Origin: Phytophthora colocasiae | Lineage: Eukaryota; Oomycota; Peronosporomycetes; Peronosporales; Peronosporaceae | Direction: 5' to 3' | DNA length: 64,000 nt | Assembly: GCA_018806915.1 (NCBI GenBank) | Contig: JAGKQI010000086.1 | Location: 558,001 to 622,000, forward strand | Part shown: positions 29,428 to 39,401 of the stretch, piece after piece | Numbering within the stretch: the stretch's first letter is position 1 | How the letters are laid out: every line of letters begins with the position of its first letter | Program-made: the position numbers and the translations under genes | Notes under the pieces: generated by a model | What the model was told of the DNA's origin: nothing | The model's input: the letters and a program-made list of their open reading frames with translations, nothing else | Databases searched by the model: none

Positions 29428-31332
29428 ATGGTGCGCGTGCCCGGATCTTTTGGGGACGGCGGATATCACCGTGAGTCCGAAGAGACTGTACAAGTGAAGG
29501 AAGAACCGGGAGAAGAAGTGCCGACGGTCGTTGGATCGCCGTCAGCACCGCTGAACGCTAGATCCACGGATCGACGGAGCCCTGGGAGGAGCTCTGTCGA
29601 CAGGAAGGAGGCGAGTCTGGCAACAGACTCGGAAGAAAAACCTCCCCCTCCTCCCCAGGTCCCTTCGGGGACCCCCGCGGATCGGAACGCGAGTTCTGAT
29701 CCGCCGGGTGGGGATTCAGCGGCGAAAGCTGTTGGATCTTCATCCACCACCACCACCGCGCAGATCTCAGGTGGTAAAACGTCGAAGAAGAAGACGAAGA
29801 CTGCGCGGAAGAAGCTGAGGGCACCAGGATCTGATGTCGACGAGAAGCCGGTGGTGAAATCGGAGTGGTCGTCGACCCAGCTGGAGGCTTCGTATCGCCG
29901 GATCGCGCTCGAGGACTTCCTCCGGGAAGACCCTGTGATGAGGATCCTACAACCCCAGTTGGTTGGATCCCTCACCGGCCCGATCGCGGCACCGGCTCAG
30001 TCTACGAACAGTTTGGACTGCGCTTTGGATCTCCTACGCCTGCTCGAGGAAGCGGGTTTTGCTGCGGGTGCTTTCGACGGAGATACCCTTTTCCGCTTAG
30101 ATCACGACAGGATCCGTATCGCAGCGGCCTCGCTCTTCAGCCGACTGAAGCCCCTCGTCGGTGAGCGACGAGTGATCCGAGATCCGATGTCCAAACTGGC
30201 GCAGTCCCCAGAGTACCAGACAGGATCCTCGCGATACGCTTCGGCGGAGTCCGAAGCAGGATCCGACAGCTCGTCGGAACCCCGACGTATGGCACTCGGC
30301 CCTACAGGTGCTGCGACGTTGGCAGCCCGTATGCCAACTGATGTCCCGGATGCCAAGCCAGCGCGAACGCGGGACACCTCGCGTGATCAACCCCGTGCCA
30401 TGGATCCGCCGCATGCATCCACCAAGGGACTGCAAGCCTACTTCCAATCAGCCATGGACAAATTCTTGAAGGAGCGGCAGATGACTACGGTCCCAAGAGC
30501 CACGACGCGCGCTTCGGATCCTGTATATCGGGACGTCGAGATGGAGTCAGTAGGATCACACCCCGAGAACTGGGAGTATGACCCTGACGACCTTGACGGA
30601 TTGGCTCTCCGGCGTACGGCGACGACCACTGCTGCACCCGTTACGGCAGGATCCAGCACGATTCAACGGATCCGGATTTCTGCGATATCGGACCTGAAGG
30701 AGTTCACGGGCAAGGAGCACGACGAGGAACGAGCAAGATCTTGGATTAGTAAAGTCAAGTCAGCCTTCACGAGAGATCAAGCATCGGACGAAGAAAAGTG
30801 CCTTACCTTCGGAGATCTCCTCACAGGTCCAGCGCGAAACTGGTACAGACAACTCAGTCGATCCACAAGGCTGAAGTGGAGTGATCTGCTGAAAGCCTTC
30901 CAGACGCAGTACTGCGGCCTAGGAGTCTCGGTGGCGTGGCAATACTACCACGCCCGCAAGAGATCCGATGAGTCGCCACTGGAATACCTGTACCGGTTGA
31001 ACGTAGCAGGTCTTCGTGCGAGAGTGATGATCAAGGATGGAGATGCCAAAGCTCGCCGCGAGCACGTCGAACACTTCATCGAGACGCTCGGGGATGCGGA
31101 TCTGGCAGACCAACTGACATTACTCCGACTTGCGGACGCGGATCAACTCGAAGACGTACTGCGGGCCCGAGATCGCGCGAGATCCAGACAGAAGAAGCCG
31201 TCGTCGGGATCCAGCAAGTTCCGGCCGAAGACCACGACGGCCCCGCAGCCAACCGGTCCAACGCGTGCGATCCGTTCCATGCAAGTTGTAGAATCGGAGG
31301 GTCCGACTCCGAGGACTCGGATCCGACGGTGA
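29428..31332 (+). CDS. Gag polyprotein of element A
   Basis: The ATG at 29428 lies immediately after the LTR and gives 634 aa. The N-terminus is disordered, Ser/Pro/Lys-rich. The retrotransposon gag (capsid) domain spans about residues 410-585, with FTGKEHDEERARSWISKVK, then LLTGPARNWYRQL and FQTQYCGLGVSVAWQ. The frame stops at 31332, before the zinc knuckles. GATC sites fall in many codons without breaking the frame. Confidence 0.8.
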   Translation: MVRVPGSFGDGGYHRESEETVQVKEEPGEEVPTVVGSPSAPLNARSTDRRSPGRSSVDRKEASLATDSEEKPPPPPQVPSGTPADRNASSDPPGGDSAAKAVGSSSTTTTAQISGGKTSKKKTKTARKKLRAPGSDVDEKPVVKSEWSSTQLEASYRRIALEDFLREDPVMRILQPQLVGSLTGPIAAPAQSTNSLDCALDLLRLLEEAGFAAGAFDGDTLFRLDHDRIRIAAASLFSRLKPLVGERRVIRDPMSKLAQSPEYQTGSSRYASAESEAGSDSSSEPRRMALGPTGAATLAARMPTDVPDAKPARTRDTSRDQPRAMDPPHASTKGLQAYFQSAMDKFLKERQMTTVPRATTRASDPVYRDVEMESVGSHPENWEYDPDDLDGLALRRTATTTAAPVTAGSSTIQRIRISAISDLKEFTGKEHDEERARSWISKVKSAFTRDQASDEEKCLTFGDLLTGPARNWYRQLSRSTRLKWSDLLKAFQTQYCGLGVSVAWQYYHARKRSDESPLEYLYRLNVAGLRARVMIKDGDAKARREHVEHFIETLGDADLADQLTLLRLADADQLEDVLRARDRARSRQKKPSSGSSKFRPKTTTAPQPTGPTRAIRSMQVVESEGPTPRTRIRR

Positions 31333-31746
31333 GCTTCTGCAGAGCATACGTAGCAGCTTCGAGTGAAAGACCGATTACCCCGACGACAGCCGGATCGACA
31401 GAGACCAAGACAGGAACTTCGGATCCTAAGAAGGATCCGGATCCAACCAAGCCAGCTCGGATCCAGTGCCACAAGATCGTCGACCACGTTTCTCCAACGA
31501 AGGACAGCGCTGCTCGCACTGCGGATCCAGGAAACATTCGGATCTTGGCTGCTGGAAGCGTCTCACCTGCCAGAAGTGCGGCAAGAGGGTCATCCGTCGG
31601 ATCGCTGCTTCTTCGTATGTCGCGGCTGCGGAGAACTTCACGATCACGGCAAGTGCCAGATGGAGGAGTTCTACAACCTCATCCGACAGTGGTTCGATCC
31701 AAGTAAGCACATGCTTCCAGAAGCTGCCGAGAAGATGTTAAACTAG
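31333..31746 (+). pseudogene. Gag zinc-knuckle region of element A, frameshifted
   Basis: Three frames each hold part of the nucleocapsid: one with a Thr/Pro-rich linker, one with CSHCGSRKHSDLGCWKRLTCQKCGKR (about 31503-31590), one with FVCRGCGELHDHGKCQMEE up to a stop at 31746. At least two frameshifts are needed to join them to gag. Either the region is decayed or the assembly has indels here. Confidence 0.65.
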
Positions 31747-31760
31747 AACGCTCGCCGGGT

Positions 31761-33101
31761 TTGAATCCGGTACGAGACGAGCGTTCAACGTCTTACATCT
31801 ATGCATATGTGAACAAGAAGGCCATGGATCAAGTTAGCAACAAGCGAACGGATCTATTGGATAATACATGTGAACTTCATGGGAAACGTACGGCTAGAGT
31901 TGCAAGCTTCCGCTCTACAGACGATGAATACCAGAGATCCGAGATCGCCATGTCCTTGGATCTCATGCCCGGAGAGTCACGCGGGTACTGGAAGTACCAT
32001 GTCCCCAGCAAACACTTCAAGCAGGCCAAGGCAACGTGCAAGATCAACAATGCCAAGTCCACCGTGCTTCTTGACTCGGGATCCGAGGTGTCGATCATCG
32101 ATGCCGCCTTTGCTCGTAAGGTTGGATCCCAGATCGACACTAGTCAAACACAAGAATGCCTCGGAATTGGTGAGCAGCTGTACATTGCAGCAGGCAAAAC
32201 AAGGATCAAGGTTACCTTGGCTGGATACTTGGTATACTTCTGCGATGTCTGGGTCGGCGAGGATCTTCCACCCGACTGCGACGCGATCCTCGGTATGGAC
32301 TTCATGGTACCAGCCGGGATCCGACTCGACTTGGGCGACGGATCCGTGTGCTTGCATGACGAGATCCGTGTGCGCCTCCATGGACGACGGCAGATCTTCA
32401 GCGGCCGGGCCCGCCCGCTACTCCTCCAGGAAGGCATACGGCTGGAACCCGGCGAGATCTTCGAGCATCCGGATCGGATCCATCTCAAGGAGTACGAGAA
32501 GCTGTGGCTACGCAGAGGCAAGCAATGGGTACCAACGTTAGCTCAAGGTCAGGCAAGATCCGCTATCTACAACTTACCAATGTCGGTGAAAGCGGTCTCC
32601 CTCAACCACAATGAGGAGATCGGCATGTGGCTGGCCGGGGATCACGTTCCTCGCACCCCGGGCTTCATTTCCGTCGGATCCCGGCGCTACAACGAGTGGC
32701 AGAACCTTTGCCGCCCAGGCGCCACGACGGAGATCCCGCCGCCACCGCGCCCGAAGGAGCCTTGGGAGATTGAGCCGGCGGTGGATCGGCCGAAGTACGC
32801 AGAGCCGAGAGGGATCCTGAAGCGCCCTGTCCACACCGCTGTCGTGTCACGCTGCCCCGGCTCGCCACCTACGTCGGACCGGATCGCGGAAGGAACGGTC
32901 GACTGGCGAGACAGGATCCAGTCCGACGGATCCGATCCGACGACGTCTAGGCTCCAAGCGCACCGCCGTGTCCGATTTGGACCAGAGGCCGCAAAGGATG
33001 CTGCGCCAGACTCGTCCGGATCGAGGGGCGTCCTCACACGCCCGGATCCGAGATCCACAGGCTCAAGGATCCTCCGGATCCTCTTCAGCTTGTCTGATTG
33101 A
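31761..33101 (+). CDS. Protease region of element A
   Basis: The 446-codon frame includes an aspartic protease core with LLDSGSEVSIID (about 32070-32105) and the later block AILGMDFMVPAGI, typical of retropepsins in gypsy elements. The C-terminal part is Pro/Arg-rich. It overlaps the pol frame at 32968-33101, which lies in the +1 frame. Programmed +1 frameshifting or decay would both explain this. Confidence 0.75.
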   Translation: MNPVRDERSTSYIYAYVNKKAMDQVSNKRTDLLDNTCELHGKRTARVASFRSTDDEYQRSEIAMSLDLMPGESRGYWKYHVPSKHFKQAKATCKINNAKSTVLLDSGSEVSIIDAAFARKVGSQIDTSQTQECLGIGEQLYIAAGKTRIKVTLAGYLVYFCDVWVGEDLPPDCDAILGMDFMVPAGIRLDLGDGSVCLHDEIRVRLHGRRQIFSGRARPLLLQEGIRLEPGEIFEHPDRIHLKEYEKLWLRRGKQWVPTLAQGQARSAIYNLPMSVKAVSLNHNEEIGMWLAGDHVPRTPGFISVGSRRYNEWQNLCRPGATTEIPPPPRPKEPWEIEPAVDRPKYAEPRGILKRPVHTAVVSRCPGSPPTSDRIAEGTVDWRDRIQSDGSDPTTSRLQAHRRVRFGPEAAKDAAPDSSGSRGVLTRPDPRSTGSRILRILFSLSD

Positions 33102-36100
33102 AGATCCGGCAACGTGTACTGTCTCTGGCCAGAGACTGGACGCCACCGTTGAGGATCGGCAGCACGTCCGTGCGACGGGCGACGACCATCACTCCGACAA
33201 ATCAGTCGGAGATGACGTTTTGGGGCGCCCTGGGGCGAATATGAATGCCCCGCTGCTGAGGTCGGTATGGACATGCAGCGCGAGGCGAGGCGCGTCTAAC
33301 GAGCCGTCGCATGCCTCAAACGGTGCCCTAGAAGCCGAAGGGCCCATGTCGACGCGCCTCCTTGAAGATCAGGAGGGCTGCCCTGTCTCTGCGCAGAGCC
33401 GGGACAATGATGTCGAAGGGTCGCCCCGTAATCATGAGACAGGTGACCATCACTCAAAGGGCACAGTCAGATCCAATTTTTCGGAGTGCCTTGAAGCCCA
33501 CAGGAATGCCCCGGAACTCGGAGAGCGCTCATTAGACGCGCCCAGTCAAGACCTTTCCAATGAGCTACCCCACACCCCCCACCGACGCCTACAAGCAAAG
33601 TCGGATCCCAACCTGACACAGGTTGAAGATTGGTGTCGCGTATGCGACAGGGGTCAAGGACGGGGCAGGCCTGAACGGGCGTCTGATCCCGCACTTAGTG
33701 GGGATCTGAGCTCCTCATATTCACACGAATACGAGCGAGCGGCAGGGACGACCAGCAGGAAGGGCGCCGCCGATTGCAAGGCACCCAGGGCGATCTACGC
33801 GTGTACCAAGGTTGCTACGGATGCGCCTCCGCAAGATGAAGATGATGGTGCGCGCCAAGGCAAGACTGAAGACTCAGGGGCGCCAGGGGATCCGGATCAA
33901 GGCGCTACGGCACAAGAAGAGCTGGACCAAGGGGCGGCGACGTACGTGGACGCGGCGAAGACCCCAGAAGACGATCCGAGAACTGGACGTGGTGCGCCGA
34001 AGGGTGATCCTGCTGTTGGATCCAGCTTGGAAGCAGGGAGCGAAGTCGGAAGACCTGCCGAGGGAGGTGCCGCTCGTGGACCGGATCCGGCCACAAGAAG
34101 GCTGGATCCTGGTAGCCATGTAACAGCCAGTGATCCGCCCAGAGTGGGGACAAGTGAGGATCCGTCACCGGCGTCAGGACATGGAGATCACAGGTTCGCC
34201 TCAGACAGGGATCTCGTGGTTGGATCCCGACCGGATCTCGTGGCTGAGTCCCAGCCGGATCTCGAGGTTGGTGCCCGGCCGGATCCTGGATCCGCAGAAG
34301 ATCACGCCGACGATGGAGTGTTTGTCCACGAGAATGGCGGATCCCACGCGGAGGATCTCGAGAAGGAAATGGCGGTGTTGCCAGAGGTTGTGACGGCGAC
34401 GGTCGAAGTGAAGATCGAGGATCTCCAAGTGGGGGATCCAGCCTCCAACACACCTGAGGAGATCCAACGACTGGCGAATGTGATCTGGAAGTACAAGCAC
34501 CTGCTGATCGGAAAGGGCAACGCCTTGCCCCCGCCTGCTGTAGGCGCGATCTGTGACATTGATGTGGGAGACGCGAAGCCAATTGCCCAGCGAGTGCGTA
34601 AGGTGGCGCCGCAGTATCGCGAGAAGCTCTCGGATCTGATCAAGGGATTGTTGCAAGCGAAGATCATCCAAGTCTCAACGTCACCATGGGCCTCGCCAAT
34701 TGTCGTGATCATCAAGAAGAACGGCGTTGATATCAGGCTCTGCATCGACTACAGGCTGGTGAATAGCTTGACGAGGCTGATGGTATATCCTATGCCTCTC
34801 ATCAATGATCTACTGGAGGATCTCGACGCCGTGTTGTGGTACTGTTCTCTCGATATGGCCAGTGGTTTCTGGGTCGTCTCTATGACGGATCGCGCAAGGG
34901 CCATCTCGGCATTTATCACTCCGTTTGGACTGTTTGAGTGGAATCGGATGCCGTTTGGTCTCAAGAATGCCCCGCAGATCTACCAGCGTTTGTTGGACAA
35001 CGCCCTCTATGGGTTCCTACGGATCCCGCCCACGGCCGGATCCGGATCCGCGTTGGATCTCTTCCGAGATGGGATCCCGGAGAGGAACGGTGAACATTCT
35101 GTACTTGGACGAAGATCGTACATCGACGACATCTTAGTGACTGCCGGATCCTGGGATCACCTGTGTGAGCGAGTGCATTTACTGCTGGAAGCCTGTGACA
35201 AGTGGAACTTGTCGATCAGCGTGGCCAAGAGTTTCTGGGGTCTGAAGAAGGTCGATTACCTGGGACACCGAGTGTCTAGCGAAGGACTAGAGGCACATCC
35301 GAAGGACCGAGAAGCGCTGGTGGGTCTTGCGTTCCCGAGATCGCTGCGCGCTATGCAATCTTTCCTGGGTAGCCTAAACTACTACGCTCGATTCATCGAG
35401 GACATGGCGGTCTACGCGTCGGTACTCTACGAACTGAGGGAGGTCGACTTCGCGGAGTTGAGGTCCAGCCGCAAGATCCTGCAGCCAACCGACTCCGTGA
35501 TCAAGGATCCTAAGGATCCATCAAGTCCGAAAGATCCAGATGAGAAGTGGATCCGTGCTTCAACCGCTTTCGAGGCCTTGAAGAGGAAGATCGCTATGAC
35601 TCCTACGCTTCGGCATTTCGATCCCGGCAGGCAACCGGCGGTGATTGTCTACGCCAGCGAATGGGCTGTTTCAGCTTCCCTGACGCAGGATCACGATGGA
35701 ATCTACATGCCGGTGATGTTCGCTAGCAGATCTCTGAAGCCGAACGAAGTGAACTACGGGATCGTAGAGAAGGAAGTATTGGCTCTGTTAAGGATCCTGG
35801 ACCTCGGATATTCCATGTTAGTTGGACGACGGATCCGGATCCTAACCAGGCACTCTACACTCGGATGGTTGTTCCGCTCTACCGGACTACAAGGAAGGTT
35901 GGGCCAATGGGCAGCGCTGTTATCACCTTGGACCTTGGAGATCACGAAGTGTACGAAAGGGGAAGACGAGATCCTTGGATCCCTCGCTGCCAGTATCACC
36001 CCGAGATCCGAAGTAGATCAAGCTTTGGTGAATATCGCCCCACGAAAGGAGCCACGCCGAGCGATCCAGATGCCAGTACCGACCGTGGAGCCGGAGGAAG

Positions 36101-37663
36101 AATTGTGGGTGGTTAGTTTCGACGGATCCGCCAGGGCGAAACGTGGCGGAGGATCTTTCAGTGCGATTGTATGGAAGTTGCCTGAATGGAAGGTGGTCAA
36201 GGCAGCGTCTCGGTATGCAGAGAACCTGACGGTCAACGAAGCGGAGTACAACGGACTTCTATTGTGTTTCGAGTTACTCGAGGATCTGACCAATGGACGA
36301 CTCATTATCTGCGGAGATTCGAATCTAGTGATCCGTCAGATGCGCGGCGAGATCGACTGCAAGGCGCCAGCCCTGACGCTACTGAGACAGAAGGCGCTAA
36401 TGCTGCTTCGGGGATGGCCGGATCATGACCTGCTACATGTGAAACGAGCGTGGAACGCAAGCGCCGACAGCTTGGCCAGTGCAGCGTTGCAACGAGGAAG
36501 CGGGACTACAATCGACCAAGGGGCGGATCGCGACGATCTTGTCACTCTGAATCGGCTGGATGAGATTCTGACATCGGGATCCGAGGATCCGACACCACGT
36601 ATCAGTGTAGTTGCTACTCGAAGACAAGCTAGAGAGGGGCGACCCCGAGTACTCGACGAGGAGTCCGTGCAACGGCTGAGGATCGACCGGATCCGACAAG
36701 CCCAGGACGAAGAAACATGGATCTCCAACCTGAAGTCGTTCCTGCGGGGACAGCTGACGGATCTGACTGCGGCCGAAGCCAAGACGTGCCGTCTGCTAGC
36801 AGACAATTTCGAGTTGGACGAAGATGAATTGTTGTTCTATTGTGCACCTTCGCGAAGGGCCGAAGCCGATCGAGATGGGTTGTTACGACTGGTTATACCG
36901 GAGACGCTCCAGACGGACCTGCTTCATCACTATCATAGCAGTTTAGAAGGAGGTCATCAAGGGATTGGCCGCACGTACCAGAGGATCAAGGATCACTTCT
37001 ACTGGAGAGGACTTTTCAGATCTGTGCAACAGTTCGTCGGAGAATGCGTGGACTGTGAGACGGGCAAGGGGCGACCTACGATCCGTGGTGTGTCGCCAGG
37101 CAACATTCAAGCCACTTACCCGTTTCAAGTGATCGCCATGGATCACATACCCTCGCTCCCAAGATCCGAGAACGGGAATACCGAACTTCTGGTATGGGTG
37201 GATCTCTTTACCGGCTACGTGATCGTCAATGCCAATAACTCGCGAACAGCACAAGCGGTGGCGGAGTCCTATGAGATCTGTGTGTTTCGTCGTTTCGGCG
37301 CCAGCCAGGTGATCCGGCACGACCGAGAACCCGGGTTCATGTCTGACTTCTTTCGTGCTTTCAACCGGATCCTAGGCCAGCGCCAGAGAGCCACTATGGC
37401 TTATCGACCACAGTCGAACGGCACGGCTGAACGGATGGTGCAGACGATTACTCGAGCAATCAAGATGTATGTTCAGGATCCCGACCAGAGAGATTGGGAC
37501 GAGTATGCCGAACGCTTGACATTTGCTTTGAACACTGCACAAGACCGGACTAGGGGCGACACGCCGTTCTACCTCGCACACGGTTGGGATCCCAAGACGA
37601 CTCTGGAAGCAACGCTCTCCGTGGGGAATACCGGACGTCGAGATACAGATCCACGACGCTGGA
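32968..37663 (+). pseudogene. Pol of element A (RT, two RNase H, integrase), split by element B
   Basis: One open frame covers more than 1560 codons. A long hydrophilic leader with an ~88-residue degenerate tandem repeat (33110-33640) precedes reverse transcriptase (about 34540-35450, active site YIDD at 35116). The first RNase H (about 35630-35990) has lost key acids: VYAS for CDAS and TRH for TDH. A second, archaeal-type RNase H follows (36100-36500) with FDGSA, NEAEYNG, CGDSN and NASAD. The integrase has the HHCC finger (LHHYHSS...GGHQ...CVDC) and DDE acids (AMDHIP, HDREPG, NGTAERM). The frame is cut at CTGGA 37663 and resumes at 45550. Confidence 0.85.
33110..33640 (+). repeat. Degenerate tandem repeat in the pol leader of element A
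   Basis: At protein level two units of about 88 residues are recognisable: each begins near LIED/LLED, then C-VS-Q, DDHH/GDHH, and an (A)SNE.PH block. A third unit starts at QVEDWCRVCDRGQGRG. The function is unknown. Confidence 0.5.
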
Positions 37664-38075
37664 TGCAGCGGGGCTGCGTAGGTGTGCACGGCACAGAGGA
37701 AGTTGGGTTGACTCGTAAAGTCCTGCTTGCAAGGCACTAGCCTTCGGTTCTATACAAGAACCAAGTAGTCCACTAAATACGGGACTCTCACAATCAGTGT
37801 CCCTATAATAAAGGAACTAACACTAATTATGTAAAATGCAAACTGATTTTTATTTATTTTATTGACCTAATCCTGAATGTAACGGATTTAGTATCTAACA
37901 TACTAAATCCTAATCAAATGTAATGTGTGGCTCTGAGCTAACAGCCAGCAACTGGCTACATATGTGACGTGTGAGAAACACTATGTGTTGTACACGGATC
38001 TGTGACTTGTGACCTGGATGGTGTATACCACACCTATTGTAGCCAAGGCGCGCAGCGCCGTGTAACCCCGTTACA
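37664..38075 (-). repeat. 3' LTR of gypsy element B
   Basis: This 412-bp LTR equals 45133-45544 in length and differs at only a few positions (I noted three). On the element's own (minus) strand it begins TGTAACGGGG and ends CCGCTGCA. The target duplication CTGGA is at 37659-37663 and 45545-45549. Confidence 0.92.
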
Positions 38076-38092
38076 CCCTCCCCCACCAAACC
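38076..38092 (-). promoter_or_regulatory. Polypurine tract of element B
   Basis: Minus strand GGTTTGGTGGGGGAGGG directly precedes the 3' LTR. This is the expected primer for plus-strand DNA synthesis and fixes the element's orientation. Confidence 0.8.
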
Positions 38093-38513
38093 GTGGATAC
38101 GGAGTATCTACAACTGTAGACATAACTGCCTTGTCAAGGCCTGTCACCGGCAACTTTCCGATAAAAGAAATCTCTCAACGAGAGTGCGCGGGTGCGCTGG
38201 CTCAACGAGCACATTCTCCAATTCTCCCCAGCGAGCCAACCGCTCCTGAGGTGTCCAGTGACCAGGCGTCTACGCCCCAGCGCCTCAGCGCTTTCCGGTC
38301 TGAGCCCTCGGCTCCTCTCACGCTCTCCGATTCGGAGTATTTCACGGCGTCTCGCCTTCGCTACGGAGCGATGTTCAAGGCCAGCCCGACGTCAAGTGGT
38401 AGCGGTGGCTCACCCTTCGAGTACACGACAGCGTCGCCGACGCGCGACCCACGTCGCTCTCCTACAGAGGAAGGCGAGGTCGAAGTGGACTACGAGGAGT
38501 CCGGAACAGGGCG

Positions 38514-39401
38514 ATGCCCATGCGTCTCCTGCTCCCTGCGAGCCCTCGGACGCCCCGATCTGAGCTGCGCTCTCCACGCGATCCGCGTCGGTACTCAATT
38601 CCTCGGCAGCTGCGGCAGCCCAATCCGTTCCCGGAGGGACCTTCGAGCCTCGTGCTCAACGCGTTGCGCAACGCACCACCGCTTCCTGCTCGCGATGAGC
38701 CAGAGTCACTCAAGGGAGTCGAAGACGCGATCACCAACCCTCTGGATGAGGCACAGGAGGCTTCCCTGAGCGGTGCTCCAGAGTCACGTCGACCGGTCCA
38801 ACGGGACATCGTGGGGACTTCGTCGCGGCGCGACTACGGCTTCGAGCCTCGCGACCCTGCCGAGCAGGTGAAGCAGTTGATGGCGCAGCCAAACCTGCAT
38901 GGTTACGCCATAGGCAATCCTCCACGTACGGTGGCTGAGACTCAGCAGCGACAGGGGCTCCATGAGCGTTTCCTGACCCCGCAGGTGTGCACACTCGCCG
39001 AGTATCGGCAACGCTTAGATAAGCAACGGCGACGGGAGTCTGTGCCTCAGATGAGGACTTATCCACTCCTGCTCCAAACCGGAGAGACCACCCGGGACTA
39101 CATGGTCCATGTGGCCACCTGGGCCGAGGCTTCACGGAAGCTCGCGTCGTTTGACCGGCTCATGGAGAGCTGCGCCGAGGTGGACGTCCGCCTCGCCCGA
39201 GGTCTACTCTTCCAGTACGCGAAGATACGCGTGCGGCCCGGCCGCTTTCCTCGTCACACGACGGCAGTGGCTCCCGCCTCTCAGGCCACTATCCCTGCTT
39301 CGCAGGATGCTCCTTCAGTCTCCGAGGGAGACTCGCTGGCTGTGCCAGCCACGGATCAGAGCCTGAGCTCGGCTGCTGAATCCGTCAGCTTCTCACACTA
39401 G
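38514..39401 (+). CDS. Antisense accessory ORF of element B
   Basis: The 295-codon frame lies opposite to gag-pol, between the chromodomain and the 3' LTR. A second open frame from about 38150 to 38510 (Ser/Pro/Glu-rich) may be its N-terminal part, separated by one frameshift. The C-terminal half looks like a folded domain: TTRDYMVHVATWAEASRKL then CAEVDVRLARGLLFQYAKI. I do not recognise a family. Some plant Tat/Grande gypsy elements carry antisense ORFs in the same place (general knowledge), but no homology is claimed. No typical core promoter was identified. Confidence 0.45.
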   Translation: MPMRLLLPASPRTPRSELRSPRDPRRYSIPRQLRQPNPFPEGPSSLVLNALRNAPPLPARDEPESLKGVEDAITNPLDEAQEASLSGAPESRRPVQRDIVGTSSRRDYGFEPRDPAEQVKQLMAQPNLHGYAIGNPPRTVAETQQRQGLHERFLTPQVCTLAEYRQRLDKQRRRESVPQMRTYPLLLQTGETTRDYMVHVATWAEASRKLASFDRLMESCAEVDVRLARGLLFQYAKIRVRPGRFPRHTTAVAPASQATIPASQDAPSVSEGDSLAVPATDQSLSSAAESVSFSH

